The translations under genes were made by a program, and so were the position numbers. A stretch of 38,233 nucleotides of DNA from M3007 sp044350425 (lineage in GTDB: Bacteria; Bacteroidota; Bacteroidia; Chitinophagales; Saprospiraceae): positions 1 to 38,233 of the forward strand of contig JBILHS010000052.1 of assembly GCA_044350425.1 (NCBI GenBank), given 5' to 3'. The notes beneath the pieces were generated by a model. That model was not told the origin of the DNA. It saw nothing but the letters and a program-made list of their open reading frames with translations, and did no database searches. Positions 1 through 7,641 of the stretch are shown in pieces; the first letter of the stretch is position 1, and each line of letters begins with the position of its first letter.

Positions 1-38
1 GTTGGACATTGGACATTCCCTACTCCAAATCCTCTCAA

Positions 39-70
39 TTTGTTTTTCATTTTGAATTTGGTTATATTTG
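39..70 (+). promoter_or_regulatory. Bacteroidota-type promoter (TTTG-N20-TATATTTG)
   Basis: TTTG lies at 39-42 and TATATTTG at 63-70, separated by 20 nt. This matches the Bacteroidota primary-sigma consensus (TTTG or TTG, 19-21 nt, TAnnTTTG). It would give a transcript starting near 76 that reads into the toxin-antitoxin pair. The match is seen in sequence; its use is inferred. Confidence 0.5.
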
Positions 71-255
71 TATCCATGTTGTACCCTCAACCTTAACCAA
101 TGAAACTACAAATTATTAATGGATACGATGTTCTAAGAACGCAAATTGCGTCCTTAAAGACAGGGCGAAGTAAATATTCCAAGTATACGCCGTTTGCATT
201 CACAGAGTTACGTCAGGGACAGGATACTAAATCACTAAAATGTTCACTAATTAGT

Positions 256-263
256 TACCTTTG
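256..263 (+). promoter_or_regulatory. -7 element TACCTTTG directly before the toxin start
   Basis: TACCTTTG fits TAnnTTTG and ends 6 nt before the ATG at 270, so a transcript from it would be almost leaderless. No convincing -33 element is present at the right distance. The same arrangement occurs before lysA (25491-25498). Confidence 0.3.
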
Positions 264-269
264 TTCCTC

Positions 270-650
270 ATGCGAGAATTGATTTTCTACAAAACCTATT
301 TTCGAGATTTTTACGACGAACTGGATGAACGCGCTCGCAACAAGATTGACCATACGCTGCTAATTCTGGAAACGCAGCCAGTAGTGCCGCAGAAATTTGT
401 CAAACACATTATCGGGAGCGCGGGCATTTACGAAGCAAGGACAAGCGTTGGCAGCAATGAATACCGCGTGCTGTTTTTCTTTGAAAGCGGCAGCCTTATT
501 GAGGGCGGCAAAATCGTGGTAGTTGGCAACGGCTTTTTGAAAAAAAGTGATCGAGATTATCGCCGCGCCATCGAAGTGGCCGAAGAGATCAAATCCGAAT
601 ATTTTGCCGAGATGGACATTTCAGATCCCGAAGACCCTAAAAAAAACTAA
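270..650 (+). CDS. RelE/HigB-type toxin of a type II toxin-antitoxin system (Gp49-like)
   Basis: The 126-residue protein resembles the phage Gp49-like/HigB branch of RelE-type toxins, which act as mRNA-cleaving ribonucleases, usually on the ribosome. Supporting features are its small size, a basic helical N-terminus (FYKTYFRDFYDELDERARNK), the strand YRVLFFFESG and the following segment ending VGNGFLKKSDRDYRRAIEVA. In this fold that region carries the basic catalytic surface. The reading frame can open at a TTG at 261, but the ATG at 270 (MRELIFYKTYF) fits better. The XRE antitoxin gene starts 25 bp downstream on the same strand, giving the toxin-first order typical of HigBA. The acidic C-terminal tail (about residues 105-126) is a little longer than in minimal toxins. 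The family call is by motif and context; the exact subfamily is uncertain. Confidence 0.8.
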   Translation: MRELIFYKTYFRDFYDELDERARNKIDHTLLILETQPVVPQKFVKHIIGSAGIYEARTSVGSNEYRVLFFFESGSLIEGGKIVVVGNGFLKKSDRDYRRAIEVAEEIKSEYFAEMDISDPEDPKKN

Positions 651-675
651 CTTTCAGTAACAATTCAGCAACAGT

Positions 676-993
676 ATGGGAGCAACTATCATCGCCAAAG
701 CCTCCAAGAACCTTACAAGCCTTGATGAACACCTTTCCCGTTCCTATGGCGAGCGCGGTACAGCAACACGAGAAAACCAACACTTCAACGCCTTCGCATC
801 CTATGTTGGCGCGGTAGTGCAGGAGTACCGCAAAGAGCAGAGGCTTACGCAACAGGATTTGGCCGACCGCCTCGGCGTGAAAAAATCCTACCTTTCTCGC
901 ATCGAGAACGGGCATGCCGATATCCGGCTTTCCACGCTGGCACGAGTTCTTGGGGCTATCGGCTTCGATTTGGTGGCAATGCCCCGGAAATAA
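676..993 (+). CDS. XRE-family antitoxin (HigA-like)
   Basis: The 105-residue protein has a helix-turn-helix of the Cro/C1 (XRE) type at about residues 46-100. The pattern runs from VVQEYRKEQRLTQQDLADRL through GVKKSYLSRIENGHADIRLS to TLARVLGAIG. The pair SYLSRIENG is the recognition-helix region typical of this family. The first 40 residues are likely the toxin-binding part. It directly follows the RelE/HigB-type toxin with 25 bp between them, so the two are almost certainly co-transcribed. As in other HigBA pairs, the antitoxin should neutralise the toxin and repress the operon promoter upstream; that part is family knowledge, not visible here. Confidence 0.85.
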   Translation: MGATIIAKASKNLTSLDEHLSRSYGERGTATRENQHFNAFASYVGAVVQEYRKEQRLTQQDLADRLGVKKSYLSRIENGHADIRLSTLARVLGAIGFDLVAMPRK

Positions 994-1135
994 GCCTCCT
1001 TTGTTCGCCTCATCAGGTATTCCCCCAAGCATATCCAGGCTCCTCCACCGCCGTGCCTGTGGTCTTTTGACCCTGCGCCACTTCAATGGGTATCCATATT
1101 AAGGTCTGATATTTGCTCCAAAAGAGCGTTTAGGT

Positions 1136-1196
1136 GTAACTGGTTAGCATCTTTTAAAAACCCCAAAGGGATTTTAAGATCGTGCTAACCAGTTAC
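1136..1196. repeat. 14-bp perfect inverted repeat downstream of the toxin-antitoxin pair
   Basis: GTAACTGGTTAGCA (1136-1149) is repeated exactly in inverted form at 1183-1196. The 33-nt spacer itself holds an imperfect TTTTAAAA/TTTTAAG pairing. There is no run of T after the stem on either strand except a short TTT, so it is not a standard terminator. It could be a transposon-like end pair or a transcription-ending hairpin for the module. The rest of 994-1278 holds no convincing gene. Confidence 0.6.
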
Positions 1197-1237
1197 ATTT
1201 CTCATATAGTCACAACCAATCCCAGGCAGAGCGCCTA

Positions 1238-1277
1238 TTTGGACATTGGAAATTCCTTGTTGGAAATTCAACATTCC
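1238..1277. repeat. TTGGACATTGG-type repeat, second copy
   Basis: A stretch beginning TTGGACATTGGAAATTCC, followed by TTGGAAATTCAACATTCC and CCTAC, resembles TTGGACATTGGACATTCCCT at window position 2-21. Together the two copies bracket the toxin-antitoxin region. The second copy ends right at the stop codon of the haloperoxidase-like gene. The resemblance is visible directly; its nature is unknown. Confidence 0.5.
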
Positions 1278-1278
1278 C

Positions 1279-4209
1279 CTACATCTTCACCACCCGCTGC
1301 ACCCAATTCCGCCCACCCGAGACTTCCGCAATCCGCAACAAATAAACGCCCTGCGGCAGTCCAACAAAACTCAACGGAGCACGGCCATTTGAAAAGCCCA
1401 TAACTTTGCGGATCAATACCTTTCCTTCCATATTGGAAACCTGTACATCCGCGGCCCCATCCAGGTCCTTTAATGAAATATTCAGCACATCCAACACCGG
1501 ATTCGGGTAGGTTTTGACCCATACATTCAAATCCGAGGTGCCTACTGAGCCATCGCAGTTGTTGTCAATGCCGTCAATAACTTCTATGGCATCCGGATTG
1601 ATTGCTGCGTTGTTGTCGTCACAATCCAGGTTGTTTTCTGAAAAACCAGTCAGAGGCATATTATTGCAGGTACTCACCACGATGGATATACCTCCAAATC
1701 CATCTCCATCAGTATCTGCATAAAAGACAAACTGTGGAAGCTCCTCGTCGACAAGGCCATTGCAGTCGTTGTCCAGATTGTCGCAGATTTCCAGGGCTTC
1801 CGGATGGATGGCTGCATTGTTGTCGTCACAATCCAGATTATTGCTTACAAATCCAGCAGGTGGTTCCGGAGCACAGGAGGGAACTTTGCTGGTGGCCGTT
1901 CCAAAGCCATCGCCGTCTGTATCCTCGTAATACAGCGTAAAGGTTAGTCCATCATCCGCCTGACCATTGCAGTCATTGTCCAGGCCATCGCACAACTCCG
2001 GGGCGCCAGGATAGCTGCTGGCCTCCAGATCAAAGCAGTCCATGCTGTTGGTCACAAAACCAGTCGGGGCCGCAGCAAGGCAGGAAATAAGCGGAGTATT
2101 CAGATCGCCAAACCCGTCACCATCAGCATCTGCGTAATAGGTATTGAACACGAGACCTTCATCTGTTTCCAGGTTGCAATTATTGTCTTTTCCATCGCAA
2201 ATTTCAGGCGCATCCGGGTAAACACTGGCGTCGTTGTCGTCGCAGTCGGATGAAATATCATAGCCATCAGCATCCTGATCATTGTTGTAAAAATAGGTTT
2301 TGGCTTTGTAAAACGCGGCAGTACCCACTTTAGCCCCGATCACCCTGCCGGGAATATCGTCTTCCGGCGGGTGGATGCCACCCCAGATCCGGGAAAGACT
2401 CGTCTGGTCAGAAGCATCCCGGTAGGTTGCCCATTGCAGGGTCACGTCCACGCTGGGGCCTTTTTCAACGCCCAGAAATCCACTATTGGCAGCGATATGA
2501 TATTCGCCCATACCACCTGGAAAATATTCGTCGCCGGTAAGCAAGGTAATGGCCTCCGCAGCTGAACGGGAATACGTAGAGTGCCCGGAGATATAACCAG
2601 CAAAAGGCGGGGTTACGAATGTTTTTCGTTGAAAGGTCCACCATTTTTCCGCCAGGATCCAGCCTACCCCGGCGATATCTGTGGCCGGATTACTGATCGA
2701 ATCGAAGCCTTGCCAGGTGTAGAATTTAATTTTTCCCACATGCTGGTTGTTCGCGCCTGCCAGAGGATCGCCCATTTCTACCTGTTCGATGTATCCAGGT
2801 CTGAGTTGGATGCCCGCAAGATCAAAATTGGGGCGCGCAGGATCACTGCTTTGTCCGCGGTCAGCCATCCAGCGCAGGGCTGTGACCGGGCGCGTGCCAT
2901 CGTACCAACCCTTAATGCCCCATGCGGCAATGGCGGCATCATGCAAGGCACCACCCAAGGTAAAATAGGCTTTCAGGTCATATTCTAAGGTATCCAATAC
3001 CGGCCCCTGACCGTTGTATTTGCGCACAAATGCAGGGTGGTCCATGGCTTTATTCAGGATGGAGAACCAGTGCCCGGGCGGAGTTTCAGAGTTCGGGCCA
3101 TCCGCCCAAAACTGCGCCAAAACACGGGTATAATCGCCCCGTGGTACCATTTGTGGCTGGTAAGGCTGGCTGGTTTTCGGATTGAGTGGGCGACCATTGC
3201 TGGGCCCACCGCCTTCAATTTTATAAAAGTCTTTATATTCCTGAAACGTGGTGGGCAGATAAGGAGTATCCCCGATCGAAGCCGGTGAGATGTCCCACAT
3301 GACCCCATCTTCCGGAGTTAAATGGGAAGACCAGATGGGTACCATTTCAAAATTCCATTTGTAGGCTTCTGAGGTGCCTCCGCCATCGATGGTATCTAAA
3401 AATGAATTGGGGCCAGGATCGTGGTATACCGGCCAGTCCACTCCGTTTCTCTGGAACACTGTTTTTTGAGCGTCCGGAATTGCGAACGGCAGCACCCTAC
3501 CCCATTCCGGACTTTGGAATTTTTGCAGCGCCGGGATGGGATTACCGTTTTGGTCAATCGCGTTGCTTAAAATCAGCGGCTGCCAACGATTCGGGTCGAT
3601 CATGTTCGGATTACCTGCCAATTCAGGGTTCAGAGCCGGATTCACGGGCTGATAGAACTGGTTCGTATAGTTGAGTTGTTCATTGGCTCCGTCATTCAGG
3701 CCATAAAACCCGACACAATCACCGATGTAATTGCCCAGCGCTGCCGGATCGCCGGACTGGTATGAGTTGGAGCTAAAATTCCAGTTATAGCCCAGCTCAT
3801 TCATAAGGATTCGAAACCGCTGAATACTGGCAACCGCATTGGGAGAGTTTTGAAACCGACGGGACAGCACGCGGTAGGCTGCATAGCTGATTGCTTTATT
3901 CCGGGCAGCCTGAATATCAGATGGCATAGGTAGCCCATCAAAAGGGCAGGTAAAAGTTCCAACCGTTTTGCCCAACAAATAAGTCTCTGCACTCAGGGTA
4001 TCATACACCGCCCAGGCATCCCACATGGCCATGGAGACATGAAAAAGATTGCGTGCCTGCACAGGAGGCCGCGCCAGGTCTTCCCGGATGGCCTGAAGCA
4101 ACACCTCATTCCATCGGCGGGCGACGGATTGCTGTTGAGCTGATGCGTGGCTAAACTTCAGCATGGAAAGCAGCAGAAGCAGCAGGATGCGTTGTTTATT
4201 TTTTGTCAT
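1279..4209 (-). CDS. Vanadium-haloperoxidase-like (PAP2 superfamily) secreted protein with MopE repeats and T9SS sorting domain
   Basis: The 976-residue protein starts with a signal peptide (about residues 1-24, ending ASA-QQQ). The catalytic part (about 25-640) carries the full vanadate-pocket signature of vanadium haloperoxidases and PAP2 phosphatases. K433 and R440 form KGWYDGTRP, S541-G542-H543 form SGHS, and R607/H613/D617 form SRIWGGIHPPEDD. Residues about 645-885 hold four MopE-type units (DxDGDGFG, then DCDDNNAAIHP, then EICDNLDNDCNG), rich in Asp and likely calcium-binding. The last 80 residues (VKTYPNPVLDVLNIS onward) are a T9SS type A sorting domain, so the protein is probably exported to the surface or medium. 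A TTG at 4215 is an alternative start; ATG 4209 is preferred. It lies 34 bp after the CotH-like gene, probably in one operon. Whether it is a haloperoxidase or an acid phosphatase cannot be told from sequence. Confidence 0.85.
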   Translation of the reverse strand: MTKNKQRILLLLLLSMLKFSHASAQQQSVARRWNEVLLQAIREDLARPPVQARNLFHVSMAMWDAWAVYDTLSAETYLLGKTVGTFTCPFDGLPMPSDIQAARNKAISYAAYRVLSRRFQNSPNAVASIQRFRILMNELGYNWNFSSNSYQSGDPAALGNYIGDCVGFYGLNDGANEQLNYTNQFYQPVNPALNPELAGNPNMIDPNRWQPLILSNAIDQNGNPIPALQKFQSPEWGRVLPFAIPDAQKTVFQRNGVDWPVYHDPGPNSFLDTIDGGGTSEAYKWNFEMVPIWSSHLTPEDGVMWDISPASIGDTPYLPTTFQEYKDFYKIEGGGPSNGRPLNPKTSQPYQPQMVPRGDYTRVLAQFWADGPNSETPPGHWFSILNKAMDHPAFVRKYNGQGPVLDTLEYDLKAYFTLGGALHDAAIAAWGIKGWYDGTRPVTALRWMADRGQSSDPARPNFDLAGIQLRPGYIEQVEMGDPLAGANNQHVGKIKFYTWQGFDSISNPATDIAGVGWILAEKWWTFQRKTFVTPPFAGYISGHSTYSRSAAEAITLLTGDEYFPGGMGEYHIAANSGFLGVEKGPSVDVTLQWATYRDASDQTSLSRIWGGIHPPEDDIPGRVIGAKVGTAAFYKAKTYFYNNDQDADGYDISSDCDDNDASVYPDAPEICDGKDNNCNLETDEGLVFNTYYADADGDGFGDLNTPLISCLAAAPTGFVTNSMDCFDLEASSYPGAPELCDGLDNDCNGQADDGLTFTLYYEDTDGDGFGTATSKVPSCAPEPPAGFVSNNLDCDDNNAAIHPEALEICDNLDNDCNGLVDEELPQFVFYADTDGDGFGGISIVVSTCNNMPLTGFSENNLDCDDNNAAINPDAIEVIDGIDNNCDGSVGTSDLNVWVKTYPNPVLDVLNISLKDLDGAADVQVSNMEGKVLIRKVMGFSNGRAPLSFVGLPQGVYLLRIAEVSGGRNWVQRVVKM

Positions 4210-4243
4210 GTGCAAAGAAACGCACGAAAAAAACGCGAAAAAA

Positions 4244-6535
4244 TTAGATTTTAATTAAAATCCTGGCATACACCCTTTGCGTTTCACTCTGAATTTCAGC
4301 GCAATAGGCTCCTGCAGGCAGCCCTTTGACACGGATCGCTATCTGCTTTTCGGAGGATGAAAAGGACTGCTCTGAAACCGTTTCACCCAAAACATTCAGC
4401 AATCTGATCTGAAATTTCTCAGCAAAGTCTTCCGGCAAAACGACATTCAGTACCTCCTGGGCAGGGTTTGGAAAAAACTGAAATCCTGCAGCGGACAGTG
4501 CTTCATTCGTACCTACCCCACTGATATGAATGATCTGAGTTGTCGTATTGCTACAGCCATAAGGCGTGGAGACTGTAAGTTTTACCGCATAATTCCCGGG
4601 CACTGAAAATGCATGCTGCGCTATCGCCTGATCTGAAGTAGATCCATCGTCAAAATCCCAGGAATAAACATATCCTGATGTTTCCGCTGCGGCAAACTGC
4701 CAGTTTAGCGCGTTGAGGGGCATGGCCGAAAAAGCAGCATTCAAGGTTGGAAGGTTCTGGCTAAACGTAGCGTCGAGCCAGGCAAAGCGGTTATACAACC
4801 AGCCTTTCATTTTGGAAACTTCACCCGCATAAGTGGGCGGGAGAATACCTGGATTGGGCCAGACGTATTTTCCTAGGATAAGCCAATATTCGAAATTTCG
4901 CTCCTGGGCTTCGTTCAGTACCGCTGCCATAGAGTCGATCACGCCAAAGAAATGGACATTTTTCAGGTTGGAGGCCCGCAAGGATTGCCAGCGACAGGCC
5001 AGATTTTGAGCAAAAAGTGTATCACTCATCAGCTTTTCCCACCAGAAAGGCACGCCGGCATCTCCACATACATAATTGATGTCAAAGGCAAATCCGGAAG
5101 TGCTAAAGCCCTCACAATAGTCTGCATTGTACCATGCCAGATCATAGTCCCAAGGCGGACCCATTCGGATCTTTCCACCCTTGTCATCCTTTTCTTTGTG
5201 AAAATAAGTACTCAAGCGATAACCATCCACATTTTTGCTTATTTCGTTGAGGATGAGGTAATCAATAAAAGTGTTCTCTGCCCCAAACTTGCGCCAACCC
5301 GTGGTGGTATCCTGATAGCCCGGCCCTTTTAAGGCTACTTCAAAACTGTCTACATAAGTCCGGATATAATTTTGCTGTGTAGGATGGAGTTCATCCCAAC
5401 GTGGATAGCTGTGTTGGAAATAAGTGAATATATTTGGACTGTTAGGTTGTGAGAACTGTGAATTCCAGCCAGGGGTACGATTCCAGTCGATGCGGCAAAT
5501 GTACCCGCCTGTGAGATCCACACTGGAGGTATCTGTTGGTTTGAGTTTGGAGATGTTCACCCGGTCTTTGTCCCTTCGGATATCTTCTGTGAGGATGTAA
5601 ACACCCTGATAGGTATTGTCCAACACCAGTTCACAAAACCGCGTTCGGGTAGCATAATGGCCCAGCTGACGAAAGGTTTCATAAGCCAGTGCATTGCGCA
5701 TCAGGGTTTTATCTGAAAAATTGGCGGCCAGTACGAAGTCACTTCCGTCGGGCATTTGCAGTAACTCCACCGCTTTATCCTCCCCGGCATCATCCCGCAG
5801 CTCGAATGTGAAGGATTTTTTGGGCATCCCCTGGGAGCTGTTGCCGCGCAGTTCAATTCCGATAGGCCCGGAATAGGCAAAGTCCGTCTGATCCAGGTAG
5901 TTTCGTTCCCCTGGACCATTGTAAATCAGGGAAAACTGTGCGTCAATTTTGGGCTCGTTCATAATGGTTTTTCCCCCGGTAGAGATCTTCAGGATCGGTA
6001 GATCGCTCGATTCGAAAGGAAAGGGTTTGCAGGGATTTGGTCCAAAAGTGATGCTCCAATCGATCAATTCCCCCGCATCTGCAAAGGCGTAAGTATCCAG
6101 GATGACAAGCTGCCAGATTCCATTGGGATCTTGTCCATTGTTGACCTGCCCCATATCACCAAAAGGGCGAAACTCGCCTGTGAACGGATATCCAACTTCA
6201 AAAATAGAGGTTTGTGCATTGCTACTCAGACAAGTATTGACAAATCCATCCGTGTCGCCACCTACGCCTGAAACCAGCGGAATAAGGGTTCCATCCGGAG
6301 CACGAAGTTGGATCGAAAGATCTGCGACCCATTGGTGTATTGCATTGATACATATCCTTTCGACCCCAAAATTGGTGGTGTTTAATATATTTGGAAGGGC
6401 CGTAACAGGAATATCAAACGAAATGGAATTTCCATCATCCGGAATGACTCCACCTGAGCCAGAGAAGGTTTGTGCATGAAAAAGACAGGGGATACCCAAA
6501 AGACAGGTTATTAACCAAAAACGAGTGCGTTGCAT
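4244..6535 (-). CDS. CotH kinase family protein with P domain, PKD domain and T9SS sorting domain
   Basis: The 763-residue secreted protein (signal peptide about 1-22, ending FHAQ) has four parts. Residues about 25-165 form a proprotein-convertase P-type beta domain (ending PNGIWQLVILD and IDWSITFGP). Residues about 195-590 match the CotH family, with PIGIELRGNSSQGMPKKSF, LTEDIRRDKDRVNI and RMGPPWDYDLAWYN (Asp463 and Asp465 in the WDYD metal-binding motif). About 605-675 is a PKD domain (YSWDFDDGSTSD). The last 70 residues are a T9SS type A sorting domain (FQFFPNPAQEVLNVVLP). CotH of Bacillus is a spore-coat protein kinase; the Bacteroidota homologues are secreted and their substrates are unknown. 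The frame opens at a TTG at 6556, but ATG 6535 gives a normal signal peptide. It precedes the haloperoxidase-like gene by 34 bp on the same strand. Confidence 0.85.
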   Translation of the reverse strand: MQRTRFWLITCLLGIPCLFHAQTFSGSGGVIPDDGNSISFDIPVTALPNILNTTNFGVERICINAIHQWVADLSIQLRAPDGTLIPLVSGVGGDTDGFVNTCLSSNAQTSIFEVGYPFTGEFRPFGDMGQVNNGQDPNGIWQLVILDTYAFADAGELIDWSITFGPNPCKPFPFESSDLPILKISTGGKTIMNEPKIDAQFSLIYNGPGERNYLDQTDFAYSGPIGIELRGNSSQGMPKKSFTFELRDDAGEDKAVELLQMPDGSDFVLAANFSDKTLMRNALAYETFRQLGHYATRTRFCELVLDNTYQGVYILTEDIRRDKDRVNISKLKPTDTSSVDLTGGYICRIDWNRTPGWNSQFSQPNSPNIFTYFQHSYPRWDELHPTQQNYIRTYVDSFEVALKGPGYQDTTTGWRKFGAENTFIDYLILNEISKNVDGYRLSTYFHKEKDDKGGKIRMGPPWDYDLAWYNADYCEGFSTSGFAFDINYVCGDAGVPFWWEKLMSDTLFAQNLACRWQSLRASNLKNVHFFGVIDSMAAVLNEAQERNFEYWLILGKYVWPNPGILPPTYAGEVSKMKGWLYNRFAWLDATFSQNLPTLNAAFSAMPLNALNWQFAAAETSGYVYSWDFDDGSTSDQAIAQHAFSVPGNYAVKLTVSTPYGCSNTTTQIIHISGVGTNEALSAAGFQFFPNPAQEVLNVVLPEDFAEKFQIRLLNVLGETVSEQSFSSSEKQIAIRVKGLPAGAYCAEIQSETQRVYARILIKI

Positions 6536-6644
6536 AAATACAGATTTAGCCCACAAGGTAATTTCATCCGGGAAAAGCAGATTTGATTTTTAAAAAACCA
6601 ACTTTCTGAATTTCTGTTATCTACGAAAAGCCGATCTTTACGCC

Positions 6645-7481
6645 ATGCAAACTGTTCAATTTCAAGACCTGGGCCAGATGCGCTATCAAGCGGCCTGGGA
6701 TTTCCAGACTGCAGTGCATCGTAAGCTGGTCGATAACAAATTGGGAAACAGGCACTTGGCTCCTAAATCTTATCCTCAGGAACACCAGCTGCTTTTTGTT
6801 GAACACCCTCCTGTGTATACGCTGGGGAAAAGTGGTTCCATGGATCATCTCCTGTTGACGGAAGTTGAACTGGCGGCACAGGGCATTGATTTTTTTCCAA
6901 TCAACAGAGGCGGCGATATTACTTTCCACGGCCCGGGACAAATTGTTGGCTACCCGATTCTTGATCTGGAGTGTTTTTTCACCGACGTGCATCGTTACGT
7001 GCGTAATCTTGAGGAGGTGATCATCCGGACCATTGCTGAATATGGGATTGAAGGATATAGGATTAAGGATTATACTGGGGTGTGGGTGAGCCCCCCCCAG
7101 CCCCCCCTGGAGGGGGGGAGTACGTCAGCTCTTGGACATCCAACGATTGAAATACAAAGTGGATCCGAGCCTCTTGGCCAACCACAGATAGAGTCGAAAA
7201 GTGCCTCTCTACTCCTAAAGGGGGTGCAGGGGGGGGCAGGAGCAAAGATCTGCGCCATCGGCGTACACCTTTCCCGCTGGACCACCCTGCATGGCTGGGC
7301 ATTCAATGTAAATACGCCGCTGGAATACTTCAAAAACATCATTCCATGCGGCATTGAGGACCAGGATAAAACCGTCACCTCCTTGTCTCAATTATTAGGA
7401 CAAACACTCGATATGGCAGAAGTAAAAGAGAAACTAAAGCGGCATTTTGCAGCAGTTTTTGAGTGTGAGATCGCGGGATAA
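6645..7481 (+). CDS. lipB: Octanoyltransferase (lipoyl-[acyl-carrier-protein]-protein N-lipoyltransferase) with internal insertion
   Basis: LipB moves octanoyl groups from acyl carrier protein to the lipoyl domains of 2-oxoacid dehydrogenases. Diagnostic segments are HPPVYTLGKSG (55-65), RGGDITFHGPGQIVGYPILD (88-107), KICAIGVHLSRW with the catalytic Lys201, and IIPCGIEDQDKTVTSL with the catalytic Cys235. The Lys-Cys spacing of 34 residues equals that of E. coli LipB (Lys135/Cys169). Residues about 149-199 (SPPQPPLEGG to VQGGAGA) have no counterpart in normal LipB, where VWV/VYV leads within a few residues to the KI of the lysine strand. That block is encoded by a palindrome-flanked insertion in frame. 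The protein is therefore 278 residues long, against roughly 210-250 usually. The next gene, aceE, encodes the E1 of a complex that needs lipoylation. Activity with the insertion is likely but unproven. Confidence 0.92.
   Translation: MQTVQFQDLGQMRYQAAWDFQTAVHRKLVDNKLGNRHLAPKSYPQEHQLLFVEHPPVYTLGKSGSMDHLLLTEVELAAQGIDFFPINRGGDITFHGPGQIVGYPILDLECFFTDVHRYVRNLEEVIIRTIAEYGIEGYRIKDYTGVWVSPPQPPLEGGSTSALGHPTIEIQSGSEPLGQPQIESKSASLLLKGVQGGAGAKICAIGVHLSRWTTLHGWAFNVNTPLEYFKNIIPCGIEDQDKTVTSLSQLLGQTLDMAEVKEKLKRHFAAVFECEIAG
7089..7241. repeat. In-frame palindrome-flanked insertion within lipB (51 codons)
   Basis: The block is bounded by two related, inverted, G/C-homopolymer-rich arms. The left arm (about 7089-7120) runs C8, AG, C7, TGG, A, G7. 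The right arm (about 7212-7242) reads on the opposite strand as C-rich runs ending TTTAGGAG. The 90-nt middle has no obvious coding ancestry. The length is a multiple of three and there are no stops in the lipB frame. A second reading frame on the minus strand also stays open through it. Confidence 0.75.
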
Positions 7482-7584
7482 AGCCTGCACGGGAATCTTT
7501 TAATTCTGGACAACCGATATGCCCTTCGAGTACCTGAATTTTAGATTTTTACTGTACTAGTCCAATTTCTGCTATCTCTCTGCC

Positions 7585-7592
7585 TACTTTTG
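7585..7592 (+). promoter_or_regulatory. -7 promoter element TACTTTTG upstream of aceE
   Basis: TACTTTTG exactly fits the Bacteroidota TAnnTTTG element and sits 49 nt before the aceE ATG, within the 160-bp lipB-aceE gap. I found no good TTTG at the -33 distance. It implies aceE has its own promoter rather than depending on lipB read-through. Confidence 0.45.
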
Positions 7593-7641
7593 CACCGCCA
7601 TAACCGCACCATTACTCATACGCACAACCATACCTACGCAC

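Noticed and set aside
100..282. 60-codon open frame before the toxin gene
   Set aside because: It overlaps the toxin start, has no recognisable motif and an irregular composition; probably chance.
914..1102. Open frame overlapping and following the antitoxin gene
   Set aside because: It is out of frame with the XRE gene and shows no family features.
1602..1940. 112-codon plus-strand frame inside the haloperoxidase gene, rich in Arg/Cys/His
   Set aside because: It is the reverse frame of the repetitive MopE region and repeats with the same period.
7091..7241. Frameshift or sequencing error in the C and G homopolymer runs of lipB
   Set aside because: The frame is intact across both arms and the catalytic motifs on both sides are in the same frame, so an error is not needed; homopolymer length errors still cannot be fully excluded.
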